From Luscinia megarhynchos (lineage: Eukaryota > Chordata > Aves > Passeriformes > Turdidae): a DNA stretch of 64,000 nt. Shown here one piece after another: positions 26,525 through 39,100 of this stretch (the first letter of the stretch is position 1; every line of letters begins with the position of its first letter). A model generated the notes under the pieces. That model was given only the letters and a program-made list of their open reading frames with translations, made no database searches and was not told the origin of the DNA. The stretch covers positions 31,588,942 to 31,652,941 of the forward strand of contig CM067592.1 of NCBI GenBank assembly GCA_034336665.1, given 5' to 3'. Made by a program: the position numbers and the translations under genes.

Positions 26525-28764
26525 AATCAGAAAAAAAAAAGAAATTATGTGATTAGGAGTAAATGTAACATAACATGAGCATGTTTCAAAGAAAGATGTG
26601 GAATTTCCCAAGTGAAAAAAAAAAAAAAAAAAAAAAAATTATTTTTTGCTTCTGTCATCAAAGCAACCTGGGAAGCGCTTCCATTTGTGTAACATTCACA
26701 GGAACTGTGAGTGAGTAAAAGCCATAGGAAATAGGTTTCAATAGTGCAATGTATTTATAATAGATGTTGTTTAGTTTTATAAAAGTGAAATCCAAAGAGA
26801 AAATAGTTTTGGAAGAGTTTAGCCTAACAGTCTCATGGATTTGATAACTATAAGGGCAGGGGTTCCCAAATATGAAGATTTGGGAGAAATATAATGTTCA
26901 AAATACTCTGATACAAGCCAGTGTCTCCCAGTTCACCAAAACTTGCGAGCTGCACATTTTAAGTTTTCTCAAATATTCTAAAAATTATCATGAATACTGT
27001 TTGGGGTAACTACTAGAAACTTTATTATAGAGAGTGAACTTATGAAATTGTAGGAAAACAAATGTGATGTTTGTTAAATTGTATACAAATTATTATGTTC
27101 TTAAAATAAGTATATTGCTATGGGGAAGTGTTACTTTTGTGTTTATTGTGGTAACATGTTGTGTCTACACAAATAGTAAATATGCAAATTTCTCTTTTAA
27201 GGTTCTAAAGTTGTAGGGAATTCGGTCTTTTGTTTTGTGTTCTGTCAGGCTTTGAGCCTAGCCCCTGTAATAACTGAATCTTCTCAGCTCAACTTTGAAT
27301 GACCTTGTACTTGGAAAATGTTTTTAAATCCTGTTTAGTCATTGTAGTTGTTCAGCAGTTAATCTAAGAACATTGTTTTTTAAGTAAGGTTAGCTGCTTG
27401 TTCCCGAAGTCTAATAGGGAACAAATGGTCAAGGGGACAATGATAAAAATATTAGGAAACAAATGAAAAGCAAAAAAGATGGTTATTAAAAGGCAGGGAT
27501 GCGGAAAAAGTGGAGGCTACATAGAATCATAGTGACTGAATAATTTATGGTAGAAAAGAACTAGGAGATCCTAAAAGCAAAGAAAAAATTTAAAATGTAA
27601 ACATATTAGAATTGACATGATGGTCATTATGGTTATATGAACATTTAATAACACACAAAGATAAATGACAGAAAGTGCAAGATCACAAATATGAGATGAC
27701 ACAATACACAATGACTGATGAACTATAAAAATTATAAAGGATGTTCTAAGGAGAGATGTGGTATTGATCCAATAATTGCTGAATCTCCTTAGATCTCCAT
27801 ATAACTGGACAGAGAATGCTCAAATGCAGTCTCCCACCTTTACATTTACATCCATAATTGTGCAGACAATATCTGCATTAATAGTAAAAATTTTAATTGA
27901 AAAAACATGTAAAAAATCTTAGCATTGAGTGCTGTAGCCAGTCTCTTCTTCTGAGAAGGGCTCCTGGATATCAATGTGATGAAAAAAATCAACTTGCCAG
28001 GCACAGCTATCACCAACAATGCAGGAATCTTTCTGCTAGTGCCATAGGTGGAAGGACTGGACATTTTAATGTATGTTCTAATTCACATGGTGTGAAACCT
28101 TCTTGCTTCTCTGCACACACACAGGCAAACTTTTATTTCCTGTCACAGTGGTACATGAAGGGCAACTTTGCCAGAAACCATGCAAAAGTTACAGTGGAGA
28201 GGAAAAGAAAGCATACTTCCCTATAAAAAGTTATAATATTTCTGTAGCAATATACTGACATTGGAGTTTCCAGGCCAAAATATATTCTGTCCATGTTTCA
28301 ACTTCTTTCTCCATTTGTTTGGGGGGAAATCTATGCCTTTTATGAGTATTTTGCTTTCCATGTAGGCTACACAATGATCTGCTTTGGCAATGTCATTTAA
28401 CTCTTTATTACAAAACCGAGTACTCTGCATATCTGGATCCTAAACAGCGTACATTTACATAGTGACACCAGCTGAAATATTTCACACATTTATAAAGGTT
28501 AAACCTTTGAAGACTTCCTTTGCTTTCAGTTGTAGGCTCCGAAATACAACTCTGAAATGGATAAATGTGAAAAACTTCCCTTCTGATAAACAAATGTGCT
28601 CATCATAAAACGCTATCAAGACCTAATCTAAACCCAGGTCACTGTCTCGTTTTGAAATTGTTACTATTTAATTCAGAGGAAAAAGAAACAAAGAGGAAAG
28701 GGTATGAGACATCCGACTCAGGTGTGCTGGAGCCTCAGCACCTCGCAGAGCACCCAGAAACTTC
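26525..28764. other. Intergenic stretch, no gene seen
   Basis: An uninterrupted 24-A tract lies at 26615-26638, about 95 bp outside the LTR element. The remainder is AT-rich DNA with no recognisable exon, repeat family or RNA gene. Confidence 0.55.
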
Positions 28765-29090
28765 TCATTACCCCATCAATGTGTGTAAGTGTTCAGAAGG
28801 CAAGGTGGCAGTGGATGGATTCAGGCTCTGCTTGGTGCTGCCAAGCAATAGGACAAGAGGCAATGGGCACAAACTGATGCACAGGAAGCTCCACCTGAAC
28901 AAAGTAAACTTCTTTTCTGTGCAGTGACCAAGCACTGGCACAGATTGGACACAGAGGTTATGATGCCTCGCTCACCGGGAATATTCAGGAGCGATGCAGT
29001 GCCATCTGCTCTGGAATGACCCTGCTCGAGCAGGGAGGTTGGACCGATGTCCAGGTGGTCCCTTCCAGCCTGACCCATTCTGTGACTCTG
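28765..29090 (+). mobile_element. CR1 LINE 3' end, plus orientation
   Basis: The translated segment LPSNRTRGNGHKL followed by HRKLHLNKVNFFSV matches the CR1 ORF2 carboxy-terminal consensus (SDRTRGNGHKL, HFF-V). The non-coding tail with GGTCCCTTCCAGCCTGACC and an ATTCTGTGACTCTG end follows. The insertion ends about 110 bp before the CpG island of CNTLN. Confidence 0.88.
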
Positions 29091-29306
29091 ACCTCTGTGG
29101 CTCACACGTGAACACCTAAGATCTAAACAGCGGCGGGATACACGTATCCTACGGCTGAGGAAGGGCAGCGATCCGCTGGATTCCCAGGCATTTCCAACAT
29201 CCTTCGCTCAGCACCTCGGCTGGACGGCACACGGTCCTAGCCCTCGCAGAAGAAGGCGGCAGCCGCCCCGGGGCCGGGCGGGCGGTGTCAGGGCGGCGGT
29301 CCCGGG

Positions 29307-29700
29307 TGCCGGTGCCAGTGGCCTGTCCCGGGGTGCCAGTGCCAGTGGCCTGTCCCGGGGTGCCGGTCCCGGGTTCCGGAGCCAGTGGCCTGTCCCGGGG
29401 TGCCAGTGCCGGGGTGCCGGTGCCAGTGGCCTGTCCCGGGGTGCCGGTCCCGGGTTCCGGAGCCAGTGGCCTGTCCCGGGGTGCCGGTCCCGGGTGCCGG
29501 AGCCAGTGGCCTGTCCGGGGTGCCGGTGCCGGGGTGCCGGTGCCAGTGGCCTGTCCCGGGGTGCCGGTCCCGGGGTGCTGGTGGCAGTGGCCTGTCCCGG
29601 GGTGCCGGTGCCGGGTGCCGGAGCCAGTGGCCTGTCCCGGGGTGCCGGTCCCGGGGTGCCGGGTGCCGGAGCCAGTGGCCTGTCCCGGGGTGCCGGTGCA
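29307..29700. repeat. GC-rich minisatellite, about 10 units of 27-48 bp
   Basis: Ten successive units each begin TGCCGGT or TGCCAGT and end with the core CCAGTGGCCTGTCCCGGGG. Unit lengths, in order, are 27, 27, 40, 41, 40, 39, 41, 41, 40 and 48 bp, the differences coming from extra GGTGCCGG-type blocks. Long open frames on both strands (up to about 220 codons) are artefacts of a stop-free repeat. The array sits about 100 bp upstream of the CRE and NRF1 sites. Confidence 0.95.
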
Positions 29701-29721
29701 GCTCCCGCCGCCTCCCGCATG

Positions 29722-29731
29722 GCGCATGCGC
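29722..29731. promoter_or_regulatory. NRF1-type site GCGCATGCGC
   Basis: Exact palindromic match to the NRF1 core in a CpG island, just right of the minisatellite. Function is inferred from motif and position. Confidence 0.6.
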
Positions 29732-29805
29732 GGCCCCGCCGCTCGGGCGGGCGAATTCAAACGTGCCCCTCGCCCCTTCTCCTCGCCGGGGTAGCGGTTG
29801 CGCTG

Positions 29806-29813
29806 TGACGTCA
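29806..29813. promoter_or_regulatory. CRE palindrome TGACGTCA
   Basis: A full CREB/ATF consensus about 220 bp upstream of the putative start codon at 30028 and close to the expected transcription start. Occupancy is inference. Confidence 0.6.
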
Positions 29814-30027
29814 TTGCACCGCGTCCTCTGTCTTCCCTGCGGTTTCCGGCGCTCGCCCGCGCCGTGAGTGCGGCGGAAAGTTTTCATTTGCGCGGTTCAC
29901 GGCGTCGGTTCTCTCCCCTTCCCCCCAGGCGCGGGCGGGCGGGGGCTGCCTGAGCCCGCTCCGCCGGGCGCGGACCCTCCTCTCCCCTCGCCGTCCCCGC
30001 GGGAGGAGCGGCGAGAGGCTTTCGGCG

Positions 30028-30114
30028 ATGGCTTCGGGGGCTCGGAGGCGGCGGCGCCGCGGGTGGCAGAGCTGGAGGAAGAGCTGCGGGGTCGGGCGGA
30101 GCAGCTGAGCGCAG
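30028..30114 (+). CDS. CNTLN: CNTLN exon 1, coding part, frame-disrupted
   Basis: An ATG in good context (GGCGATGG) begins at 30028 and the exon ends at a strong donor, CAG then GTACCT, at 30114/30115. Read straight, this frame gives MASG followed by an arginine run and hits TGA at 30106-30108, two codons before the splice. One frame over, the same DNA reads VAELEEELRGRAEQLSA (30063-30113), a coiled-coil segment resembling the human exon-1 end (LLEEELSSLKEELALCQ, from memory). That frame has no ATG and ends with one spare base, which does not fit exon 2 (phase 0). The ATG frame does end in phase 0. A one-base change near the G-run 30036-30040 and a compensating one near the 3' end would reconcile everything. 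This could be sequence error, polymorphism or true damage. Confidence 0.65.
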
Positions 30115-33100
30115 GTACCTGAGCGCGGGGCGAGGTGCGGCCGCGGGCCCGGCGGGCGCGTCCCTTTGGGGGCCGCGGGTTCGCGTCCCGCTCCCGGCGG
30201 GCGAGGAGGAGGAGCAGGGCCGCGGGCGCGTCCGGGATGTGAATTAAATCGGGTCTGGCCCCGTGAAACCACCTGTCCTGAAGCTGTTTTGTTCGCCCTT
30301 CCAGAAGTATCGGTTCGCTTGAATTGAAAATCCTGAGCTACTGCCTTGTGCAACTTCGGGGAAAAATGAACAGGCGGAGGCATTTTAGAGAATTTTAAGC
30401 CGTACCTTTGTAGGTAATTTCATCTCTCCCCCAACCTTTCATCAGGATTAAATATGCCCAAGCTGTTTCTGGGAAGGGAGAGCTTAATGAGCTGTTATGG
30501 ATGTGCGCTCAAAAGTTCCTCCTCTGCATCTTGCCCTGTGGTCTCCCTTTACAGGTACACTTTCCTGTTCTTTCCAGTTGCTCGATCATCGCTGATAGTT
30601 AGGTGGATTTATTAAAAATATAAATGGAATGGTAATTTCAGGTCTTGGTCTAGAAATCAGCAAAAATTCTTTGCCAAACACGTGGACTACACCAAAAGTA
30701 TGTGGCAGAGAGGAAGGTGACACCTAATGCTGCAGGTAGCCAGAACAGTATTTTCGCGTGGGATGTGGTCTGGTTAAAGCTGTGAAGGCCTAGGCTGATG
30801 TAGCCATCAGAAGAAAGCATCCATCTGGAAGTTAGTAGAGGTTTCCTGCTTCAGGCAGCATTGATACACATGACAATTGGCGTTGGAGACCTGCTGTAGG
30901 TAAAATCAAGACTTCTTGAGAAAATACTGTATAGGAGATCCGTGGGGAGGAGGAGCTGTCAATGAAAATCCTGTTTGCAAATGCTGAACAATGCTAAATG
31001 CTTTGGGGATATCTTCAGTGTCTTGTGAGAGAAGTTAAGGAAACTCTATAAAGATATATTTTATTATTCCTAGTATGCAGAAGTGTGCTATCAGACAAAA
31101 TTTGGTGGAAGCAGAAGGAAGCCCTGTGCTCTGCTCATTTGCTTGTTGTATATAAATTATATATTACTAAAACCTTGTAGCATGTAATATTTTCAAGAGC
31201 ATTATATGTACTAGAAACTTTGGAGAAGCAGTACAAATCTGAATTTCTAATCGCTTTGATAACTTGATGTGCACAAATTATAGTTAAGTACCTGATTTCC
31301 CCTTAATATTGATTTCAATTATGTGTGCATTTCGACTTGTTCCTTGATGAACAAGTTCCACTCCTATTGACGCCGGCAAACAGAAAATATTTTGAAATCT
31401 ATTTCTTTTAAGTTTCTTGCATATTATCTTGCCATTTTTGGATCTTTGTGTTTTATCAGATCAGATAGCTTTGTGTGAGTAAAGCAAGCAAAAAAAGAAC
31501 AGGGTGATAGTTACTGTTTTTGAAAACAGAACCCAGTCAGTGTCCTGCAATAATCTCTCTAGCTCTAGGTAGAATCCAATATGTACCATCCTAACAACAG
31601 GGAATGCATGTGTTCAGGATTTATATCAGATTAATAAAATAAGAAGCGAAGAAGCAATTTCTAAGTAGAGATTCTCTTAAAGTACTGCAGTGTAGACATC
31701 CACATGCTTTACCATTTTACTAATCCATCAATACATTTGACAGGTGTATGTTGCATACAGAAGGGGGAAGCCAGATGCTAATAAGTAAAAGAGGTAATAG
31801 CCTTGTCAATTAGGCAGCTTTTTCAGTGTAGCATTTATCTAAGGTGATTAACTTTATAAAGAAAGTTTTGTGAAGACACTCTGAATTTGAAAGGCAACTA
31901 AAGTGGCCTGATTTACTGAATGGACTTCAGTGAGATTTTTCAAGTGGTTTGAAAGTCAGCTGATTAAATTATTTATAGGTGGTTAATCCATTTTAATGTT
32001 ATATTTCGTATGAAAACTTTGTGCAAACACAAGTCATTTGAAAGCATAAATACCTATGGGTAGTGTTAATGTGTTTTTCTAGCATCTTTGCAGTTGAAAT
32101 ACAAAGTTGTTGCTGACCAGTTAATTTCTTTACCATGATTTTATTTCATCTACTCTGGTTTACTTAATTTTCTTTAGATGTAAGAACTTCTTTTGTTTCT
32201 CTGCTGTCTCAGACAGAATATTTGCTGGTCTTGTTAATCAGAATTGTGAAATTTAGGTTGGGAGGGGATTCTTGAGAGTATCTATTGCACTCTACCCTAG
32301 AACAGATTGCCCAGGACAGTGCCTGGTTAAGTTTTGAGTTTTTCCATTCCTGGACTGCAACCCCTGAGGACAACCTGCGAATGTGTATTGCGGTAAAAGT
32401 GTTTCAGTTTCTATTAAGATTTTCTTTGTCTTCTGTTCTGTGCTTTTGGGTAGGCTTGCCTCTTTCATAGACTGCCTTAGCCAGCATTTTAGATAGAAAA
32501 GTTATGTAAATGCCTTTATAAAAGATGTTGGTGTGAGAGTGTTAATTTTTCATCCAGCAACTGGATAAAACAGGTCCTTTTGCCTTTTCCTTCTCAGGCT
32601 CATAAACTGCATTTCTGAAAAAATCTTCCAGCTGAAATCTAGTTGAATATTTGAAGGATGTATCAGAACTAAAGGATTAGTCTTAAGTATCTGTTGAGCT
32701 ATTAGCCTTTTGGATATTTTTTTCCCCCAAAGAAAAAAAAAAGACATTTATCAAATGATTCAGGTCAAAGTTTTAATTGATCCTAAACAGAACAGTTTTA
32801 GAAAACAGATGTATGCATCAGAAAGTGATTTAGCATCTGAATAAATTATGCCATGTTTCTATTCTACACACCTTCTTGGACTATTATATTCATTTAACTC
32901 CACTTCCAAAATTAAGTCTTTCCTGGGAACTGGTGCCTGTTTATAAGGGGTCTGTTGGCTAAATACATGGGCACCTTCTTTGGCTAGTGAAGCTCCTGAG
33001 TCTTAGTGGAAGTATTTTGCATGCTAGCTCTGCTCTAACCTCAGGTATTCCCGGCATCTCCTTCTGGATGTTGTTTTTTTTCTGTGAAAGAATTCCAGAG

Positions 33101-36100
33101 AACCTGACTCTTAGTCATCCAGGATGGTGGCCTTTATGTTCAAAACCAGGTTCTTATTTAAATTTATTAGGTTACGGTAACAATTCCCACAAAATAAAGG
33201 GGCCTACCAGAGGCATACCTGATATTTTTAATACTTCCTTTTTTGTGTGTGTGTTCCTTTTTCCATTATTTTCTAAAGCTGAGGTTCTACTACTAAGTCT
33301 TGACTTCTGCAGCTTTATATTTCTTTTAATACTACTCAAACCATTGTAGGAGCATCAATTGAAATAAGCAAGATCTTAGAGTAGGGCTTGTTAAAAGCCC
33401 AATTTTGTTGCAGTTGCTCTGTGAAAACTGGTGTTGATGTATGATTCTGTGATGGAATTAGCAAAAGTAAGAAAGCCAGATTAACAAAATAGTCCAAAGA
33501 TCACAGATTGTCTACTGATAAAGCTAAGGAGGTGTACCTCTATAGTATGCTGTTTTGGGGAAATTATAGTTGTGTCTGCAATAAGAAATTTTGCAATTAT
33601 TTTTAAATTCAGTGGCTCCTCATCTTATTTTGTTTGAGAAATACTTGAGAAATAAAATTATGCGTCCTGAAAATTGGAAACAAAACAGAAAGTTGTTTTT
33701 CATTTTTAAATTTCTTTTTTCCTCTGACACTTTGTTCCATTTCTGTGATAGGCTTGATGTTGTTGGAGGGCAATGGAAAGACAGAGGTCAAATATTAAGT
33801 CACATCACATCTTGTCTCTATTTTTTGTGTTAACTCCTGTGTTCTGTTTCAGGGTTTTATACTGCTGCCTATCACCTCAAAATATCAAGGTGTTCAGTAC
33901 CTGTGATGTTCAGTACCTGTTCAGTATCTGGTTTGTGTTTTACCTCCATCTTGTTTTCCCTTGTGGTTGTGTATTTTTAGGGGTGGAGCAGGTGGATATG
34001 CTGTTTTTGCAAAACAGTGGCGCCTGATGTAGGAAATTAGTCTGGTTTGTTTGTTTCTGTTTTTTTCCTTGTGCTTGTTTTGATTTTTACTGGGGTTTTT
34101 TTGTTTGTTTGTTTTTTGTGGGGTGTTTTGTTTTGTTTTGTTTTTTTTCTTCTTTTTGGTAAGGGGCTCATATGTTGTATCTCTGGAAGCTCATTTTATG
34201 GGTGGAGTTTCTGAGCCAAGATTGCTTTCTTTAGCTTTCTCTTCAGTCTTTTGTATTTCTATTTGGTCTATAGAGATGCATAACATATTCCTTGATGTCC
34301 TGGGGGGAACTTCTTGTGGTGAAAGATAGTTCATTTGGTGTGAAATAATGTGCATTGGTAAACTGACGATTGATGTCCTAGCTCTCAGGCTTTTTCTAGA
34401 ACAGATGCCTTCATGCCCCCCTATTCTGTAACTGAAAAGATAGGCATAGTTCTTTCAGGTATTCTGTGATGAGAAACTGTAGCAAATCCTTGCTTTGAAC
34501 AAGACAGTGATTCTGGGCTGGATTTTCCGCATTGAACTGAGTGTCCTATATTGAAGGTAATACAGAAAGTTGGAAGACACATAAGCACTTTATCTTCTGG
34601 TTTTAATAGCAATTATTGGTGATACAAGACAAGTTTGATTTGTTTAGCTTATTTTTATGTTTAGCAGCCTTGGATCTGTCTATTCATTGAAAATGCTGTT
34701 TTAAATTCAAACAAGTGTCTTAACAATTTACCCATTATTAGTTTCAAAAGAACCGAGACACTGTCAGTCTTCGTTTTACTCATTGCAGCTTTTTGATCTC
34801 AAAGGTAATAATGACATATCTTTCTGCTAAAATGATTCTGTGTTTTCCTTACTAAGGACTGACTTTTCTAACTTTGTGGTTCTACCAGAACTGAACTACT
34901 CTTTGTCTTATTTTAAATTTTTTTTTCCTGCATGAAAATACATATATTATTTTTAGGGAGGTCTTGTTAGTGTTATCTTCTGTAGCTCGTGTGCCTTTTC
35001 TGTCAGTGATAGTTACAATGCCTAATCCTCTTCTGTGTTAAGAATTAAGTATGCCATTGCATGGTACTCTGCACAGCCCAAAAATACAGTCTGCCAACTG
35101 GCAGCAGTCTACAGACCATACCGTTTAGTCAAAGAAACCATACTGTGTATGGTTTGCAATTTACAAATGCAGTTTATCCACTAAAATATAGATAGTTCAC
35201 CATTAGTCAAAAAGTTAGGAACTGATCAGTAATCTCTTAAAGGTTCTGCTGTAGCATCAGTAGCATTTCAATACTTTTGTCAGAAGGTGCTAAATACAAA
35301 TGAAGAATAAAGAGATCTTCCAGTAGCTACTGCAGCTTTTGCTTCTCTTTATTACTAGGGATTGGAAAGAAGTTGTGAAGAATGGACTATATATATCTAG
35401 GCATTTTTATGTAAAAGAGGAATAAGAAAGGTGGCTGCTGCTTTGTGGGAAGTGTAGTCACAGGGATTTCTATTGCCTCTTGCCTTGTTTTGCCGTGTTT
35501 CCTGCTTATTGTGAAAAGCTATGCACAGATCCATTTTGGTCTTCATGTCCTGTTTCATAGTGTTCTTGAAGAAAAGTTCTTTGTAGGCAATGGAACTGTC
35601 TTGTTTTGATCATTTACTGTGAGAGGGAGGGTTGTAAAATGTTCTATTTACCATCATGAGCACTGATAACAGAAAATATTTCATTAGCTGTAAAAAATGT
35701 TGCATTTAATAATTCTGGACCAATTTGATATCCAGCACACCCAGTGGAAATAATGTAGCCATGATACTATTGATTTATACATAGTTTTAACACCTCCCTC
35801 CTTTATTTACAAGTAAACATGAAAAATACATTAACGAACACAACAAGACATTGTGTTGCTTCATAACAGGTGACTAGATATTGCAGATGCATGTGATTGT
35901 ACATACTAGAGATGTTTTTAAATCAGTATCTGAGAATTGAAAGTAACAATACATTAAAAGACTTCAAAAAAACAGAACACTAAAACATATTTCATCCCTG
36001 GTGATGTATTTTTATGTCAACTTTGTTCTTATCCATCCAACTTTGTGACCAAAATTGAAATTTTTGTTAACTACCAGTATGAATTTGAGAATTTGAGTAT

Positions 36101-39100
36101 GTCAGTATTTCTTCTAGATAAATAGTTGATATCCATACTCTTCTTTTCAAATGGAGCAAAGTGTTTAGTGCTTCCATTCATTAAATGGTAATTTCTTTTA
36201 TTAACGATTAAGCCAAGACCACATATTTATTGGTGCCAAGGGATGCCAGCTGTTTTGTGCTTTTGGTGGTTTTTTGGTTATTTTATACTCATATTTTGCC
36301 GTAAGGAGTGTAAATCACATGAGTTTGATTAGTACAGGTGTTGTTAATAAAGGCCTTACTCTTTTTGTGTTATATACAGAAATAGTGTTGTTGAGTATCT
36401 AATTTTATTTTCTTCTACTTTTTTACTTCAGTTAAGTGTAGTGAAATTTTTTTTGTACCTGCTATTCCTTTTTAAAAATACTGCTTTAGAATATAGAAGT
36501 AAAACTGAAGATGAACTAGAAGTGGGATTAGAAGAAAAAGTATATTTTTATTCTTCATAAAGTGGTTCCCCATTTGCAGTATGTCTGTGTGTGAATATTT
36601 CGGATTGGCCCCGCATGTCAGTGGGAATTTAAAATTTGGTGTAGAGATTACATAGTTATAGCACAGTTTGGGTTGAAAAGACCTGTAAAGATCATCCAGT
36701 CCAGCCTCCCTGGCCAGGAATGTCTTTCAATAGGTCATGTTGCTTAAAACCCTACCCCAGCATGTCTTTGAACACTTCAGTGATGGGGGATCTGCAGTCT
36801 TCTTCCGTTGCTACTCCACCCTGTTTCCCACACTTTCCTTACGTTCATTCTGAATCTATACTTAATCCAAATTCAAATACTTTTAAGTTGAAAAGGGTAC
36901 AGTTTAAAACTGTTGAACCTTCTCCCGTTACTTGAGGCTCTGGTAAAGTCTGTGCAAGCACCCTTTAGGTATGGAAAGGCTGCATTCAGGACCCTTGTAT
37001 GCATTTTCCAGGCAGCACAAACCAAATTCTTTCATCCTGTTTTCACAGGAAAGGTGTTCCATGCCTCTGATCAGTTTTGTGGCCCTACTATGGTCCTGTG
37101 TTAGTATGGCCATGTCTTTCTGGTCCTGGGGTCCGCAGAACTGGACACAGTGCTCCAGGTAGGGTCTCACAACAGCCGATGAGAGAGGGAGAGCTGTCTC
37201 CTGTGACCTCGTGGCCCAGGATACAGTTGGCTCTCTGGTGTGCAAGTGCGTGCTGCTGGCTCGTGTTCAGCATTTTGTCCAGCAGTTCAAGCAAGTTCTT
37301 TTCCACTCCTCTCAATGAATTCATCCCACAGTCTGTATTGATGATGGGCTTTGCCCAACCCAGGCGCAAGACCTTGCACTTCGCCTTGTTTCAACTTTAG
37401 AGATTTCAAGCCTGCCAGATGTCATTCTCCCTGGGTAGCATTTCTTCGTACTGGTGTAGAAACTGCAGTGCTCAGTTTGGTATTGTTTATATTGTATATT
37501 GTTACATGAAGATGTAATTAGGAAGATACTAAACAGTGCTGGTTTCATTATAAACCCTGGAGGAACACCTCTTCCATGTGGACACAGATCTGTTAGCTGT
37601 AACCCTCTGGACAGGGATATAAAGCCCATTCCTTATTCATCTAATAGTCCATCTATCAAACCCATTGGTTCTCCAACAAAATGGCAAGAATATTGTGGAG
37701 GGCTGTATCAAAGGCTTTATGGAAGTGTAGATAGGTGACATCCATAGCTCTTCATTTATCCACTGGTGTAATCGCTCCATTTATAGGACCATTAGATTAT
37801 CAGGCATGGTTTGCCCTTGGTGAAGTGTGTTGCCTGCATCTAAGTGCCTTCTTGTCATCCATGCGACTTCTCATAGTTTACTGGTTTGAAAGCAAACCAG
37901 TGAGAGATTCCAAGTCAGAACTACTATTTAATAAGAAAATTTGAGAGAGGGGCATTCGTACAGAAACAGTGGCAGAGTCAGGATACAACGTGACACTCGG
38001 TAGGTCAGGATAGTGCTAGTTGTCCGATTAAATGGTGGATGTGGTTGTGTTGAAGTGGTCTTCCTGCAGAAGGTAATCCAGTAGGTAGGGCTGCTTGCAG
38101 TGTTCCCAGTCTCAGATTATATCCCGGTAGGAATGCTTGGTTCCTCCCCCTGGGTGGGGCATCTCACCCTGAGATGATGTAATTTTTGAGTCATGCAATG
38201 AGACCTTGATTGCCCATTGGCAGAGGGAGCCCCAGAAGGAGTTATCAGGGATGAGTCTTGGAGGAGGTAGGGATCACTGCCTGTTTTAGTAGCTTATGCA
38301 GATGGTAATAAAATATGCACGCTTTTGGTTACATCTTACATTGTAACCTAAGACACATAGCTTCCAGTGTTTTTACTGGGCACCATGGTAATGTTTACAG
38401 CTTGGTGGTACCCAAGATCCTTTTTAACATTTTTTAAAAAAGACATGAAGTTCCCTTTCCTCCAGTCACTGGGGACTTTGTCTGACTACCATAAGATGGA
38501 CATGAGTGCAAAAAATACCTATTATGGGAACAACAAACCTCTGCTTTTGTCAATAAGGGAGGTTGCATTTTATGTGCAGAGATTTAGGCTCTTGTAATTT
38601 TTCCAAATGCACTGAGAAGGCCTCTAGAACCCAGTTTGATTTCTGTGTTTACCATGTTGTTGCAGATTCATCATGAAGGAGAATGTAGCTGGTGTAGTTT
38701 TCCCATCTAATTATTTTGGTTTGGTAAGGAGGTATACTGATGGAGAGTGACTTCGGATAGCTTTCTTGTCCTTTGCTATGGGGAGTTCACTGTTTCAGCT
38801 ATTTGAAGTTTAGCTTACAGTTTAAACAGCATGCAAGTATTCCTCTATTTGTCCGCAATTGTACAGGATTTAGAAAATACTACAATGTCATCTCAGGTGC
38901 AGTTGAAATATTTGACCCAAATTGCACTTGGTTAGTCATGTAATACAGAGGAATATGCTGAAATGCATGCATATGGTTATATTGTCTGTAAAATAAAATT
39001 ATTTATGCATTCCTGTGTTCTTGGAGTAAAAATCACAGGTGCATTATGATTACATTAATCCAGAGCATTACATTTAAACAAAACTAACTCTAAGAACTGT

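Larger units (their letters stand above)
29200..30250. promoter_or_regulatory. CNTLN: CpG-island promoter of CNTLN
   Basis: Roughly 1 kb with very high GC and dense CpG stands in an AT-rich background, and the only exon-1-like sequence of the gene lies in its right part. Motifs seen are a palindromic NRF1-type site (29722-29731), a GC box GGGCGG (29745-29750), a TTCAAA element next to it (29756-29761, reverse of the CHR-type TTTGAA) and a full CRE palindrome (29806-29813). No TATA box is evident. A second possible donor (GTGAGT at 29864) would allow an alternative non-coding first exon. The left 40 percent is occupied by a minisatellite. Transcription start is inferred near 29.8-29.9 kb. Confidence 0.85.

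Noticed and set aside
29149..29887. Very long open frames on both strands (up to about 220 codons) at the CpG island
   Set aside because: They are produced by the stop-free GC-rich minisatellite and CpG island. The amino-acid repeats follow the DNA units, several frames are open at once, and the minus-strand frame would run through the promoter motifs.
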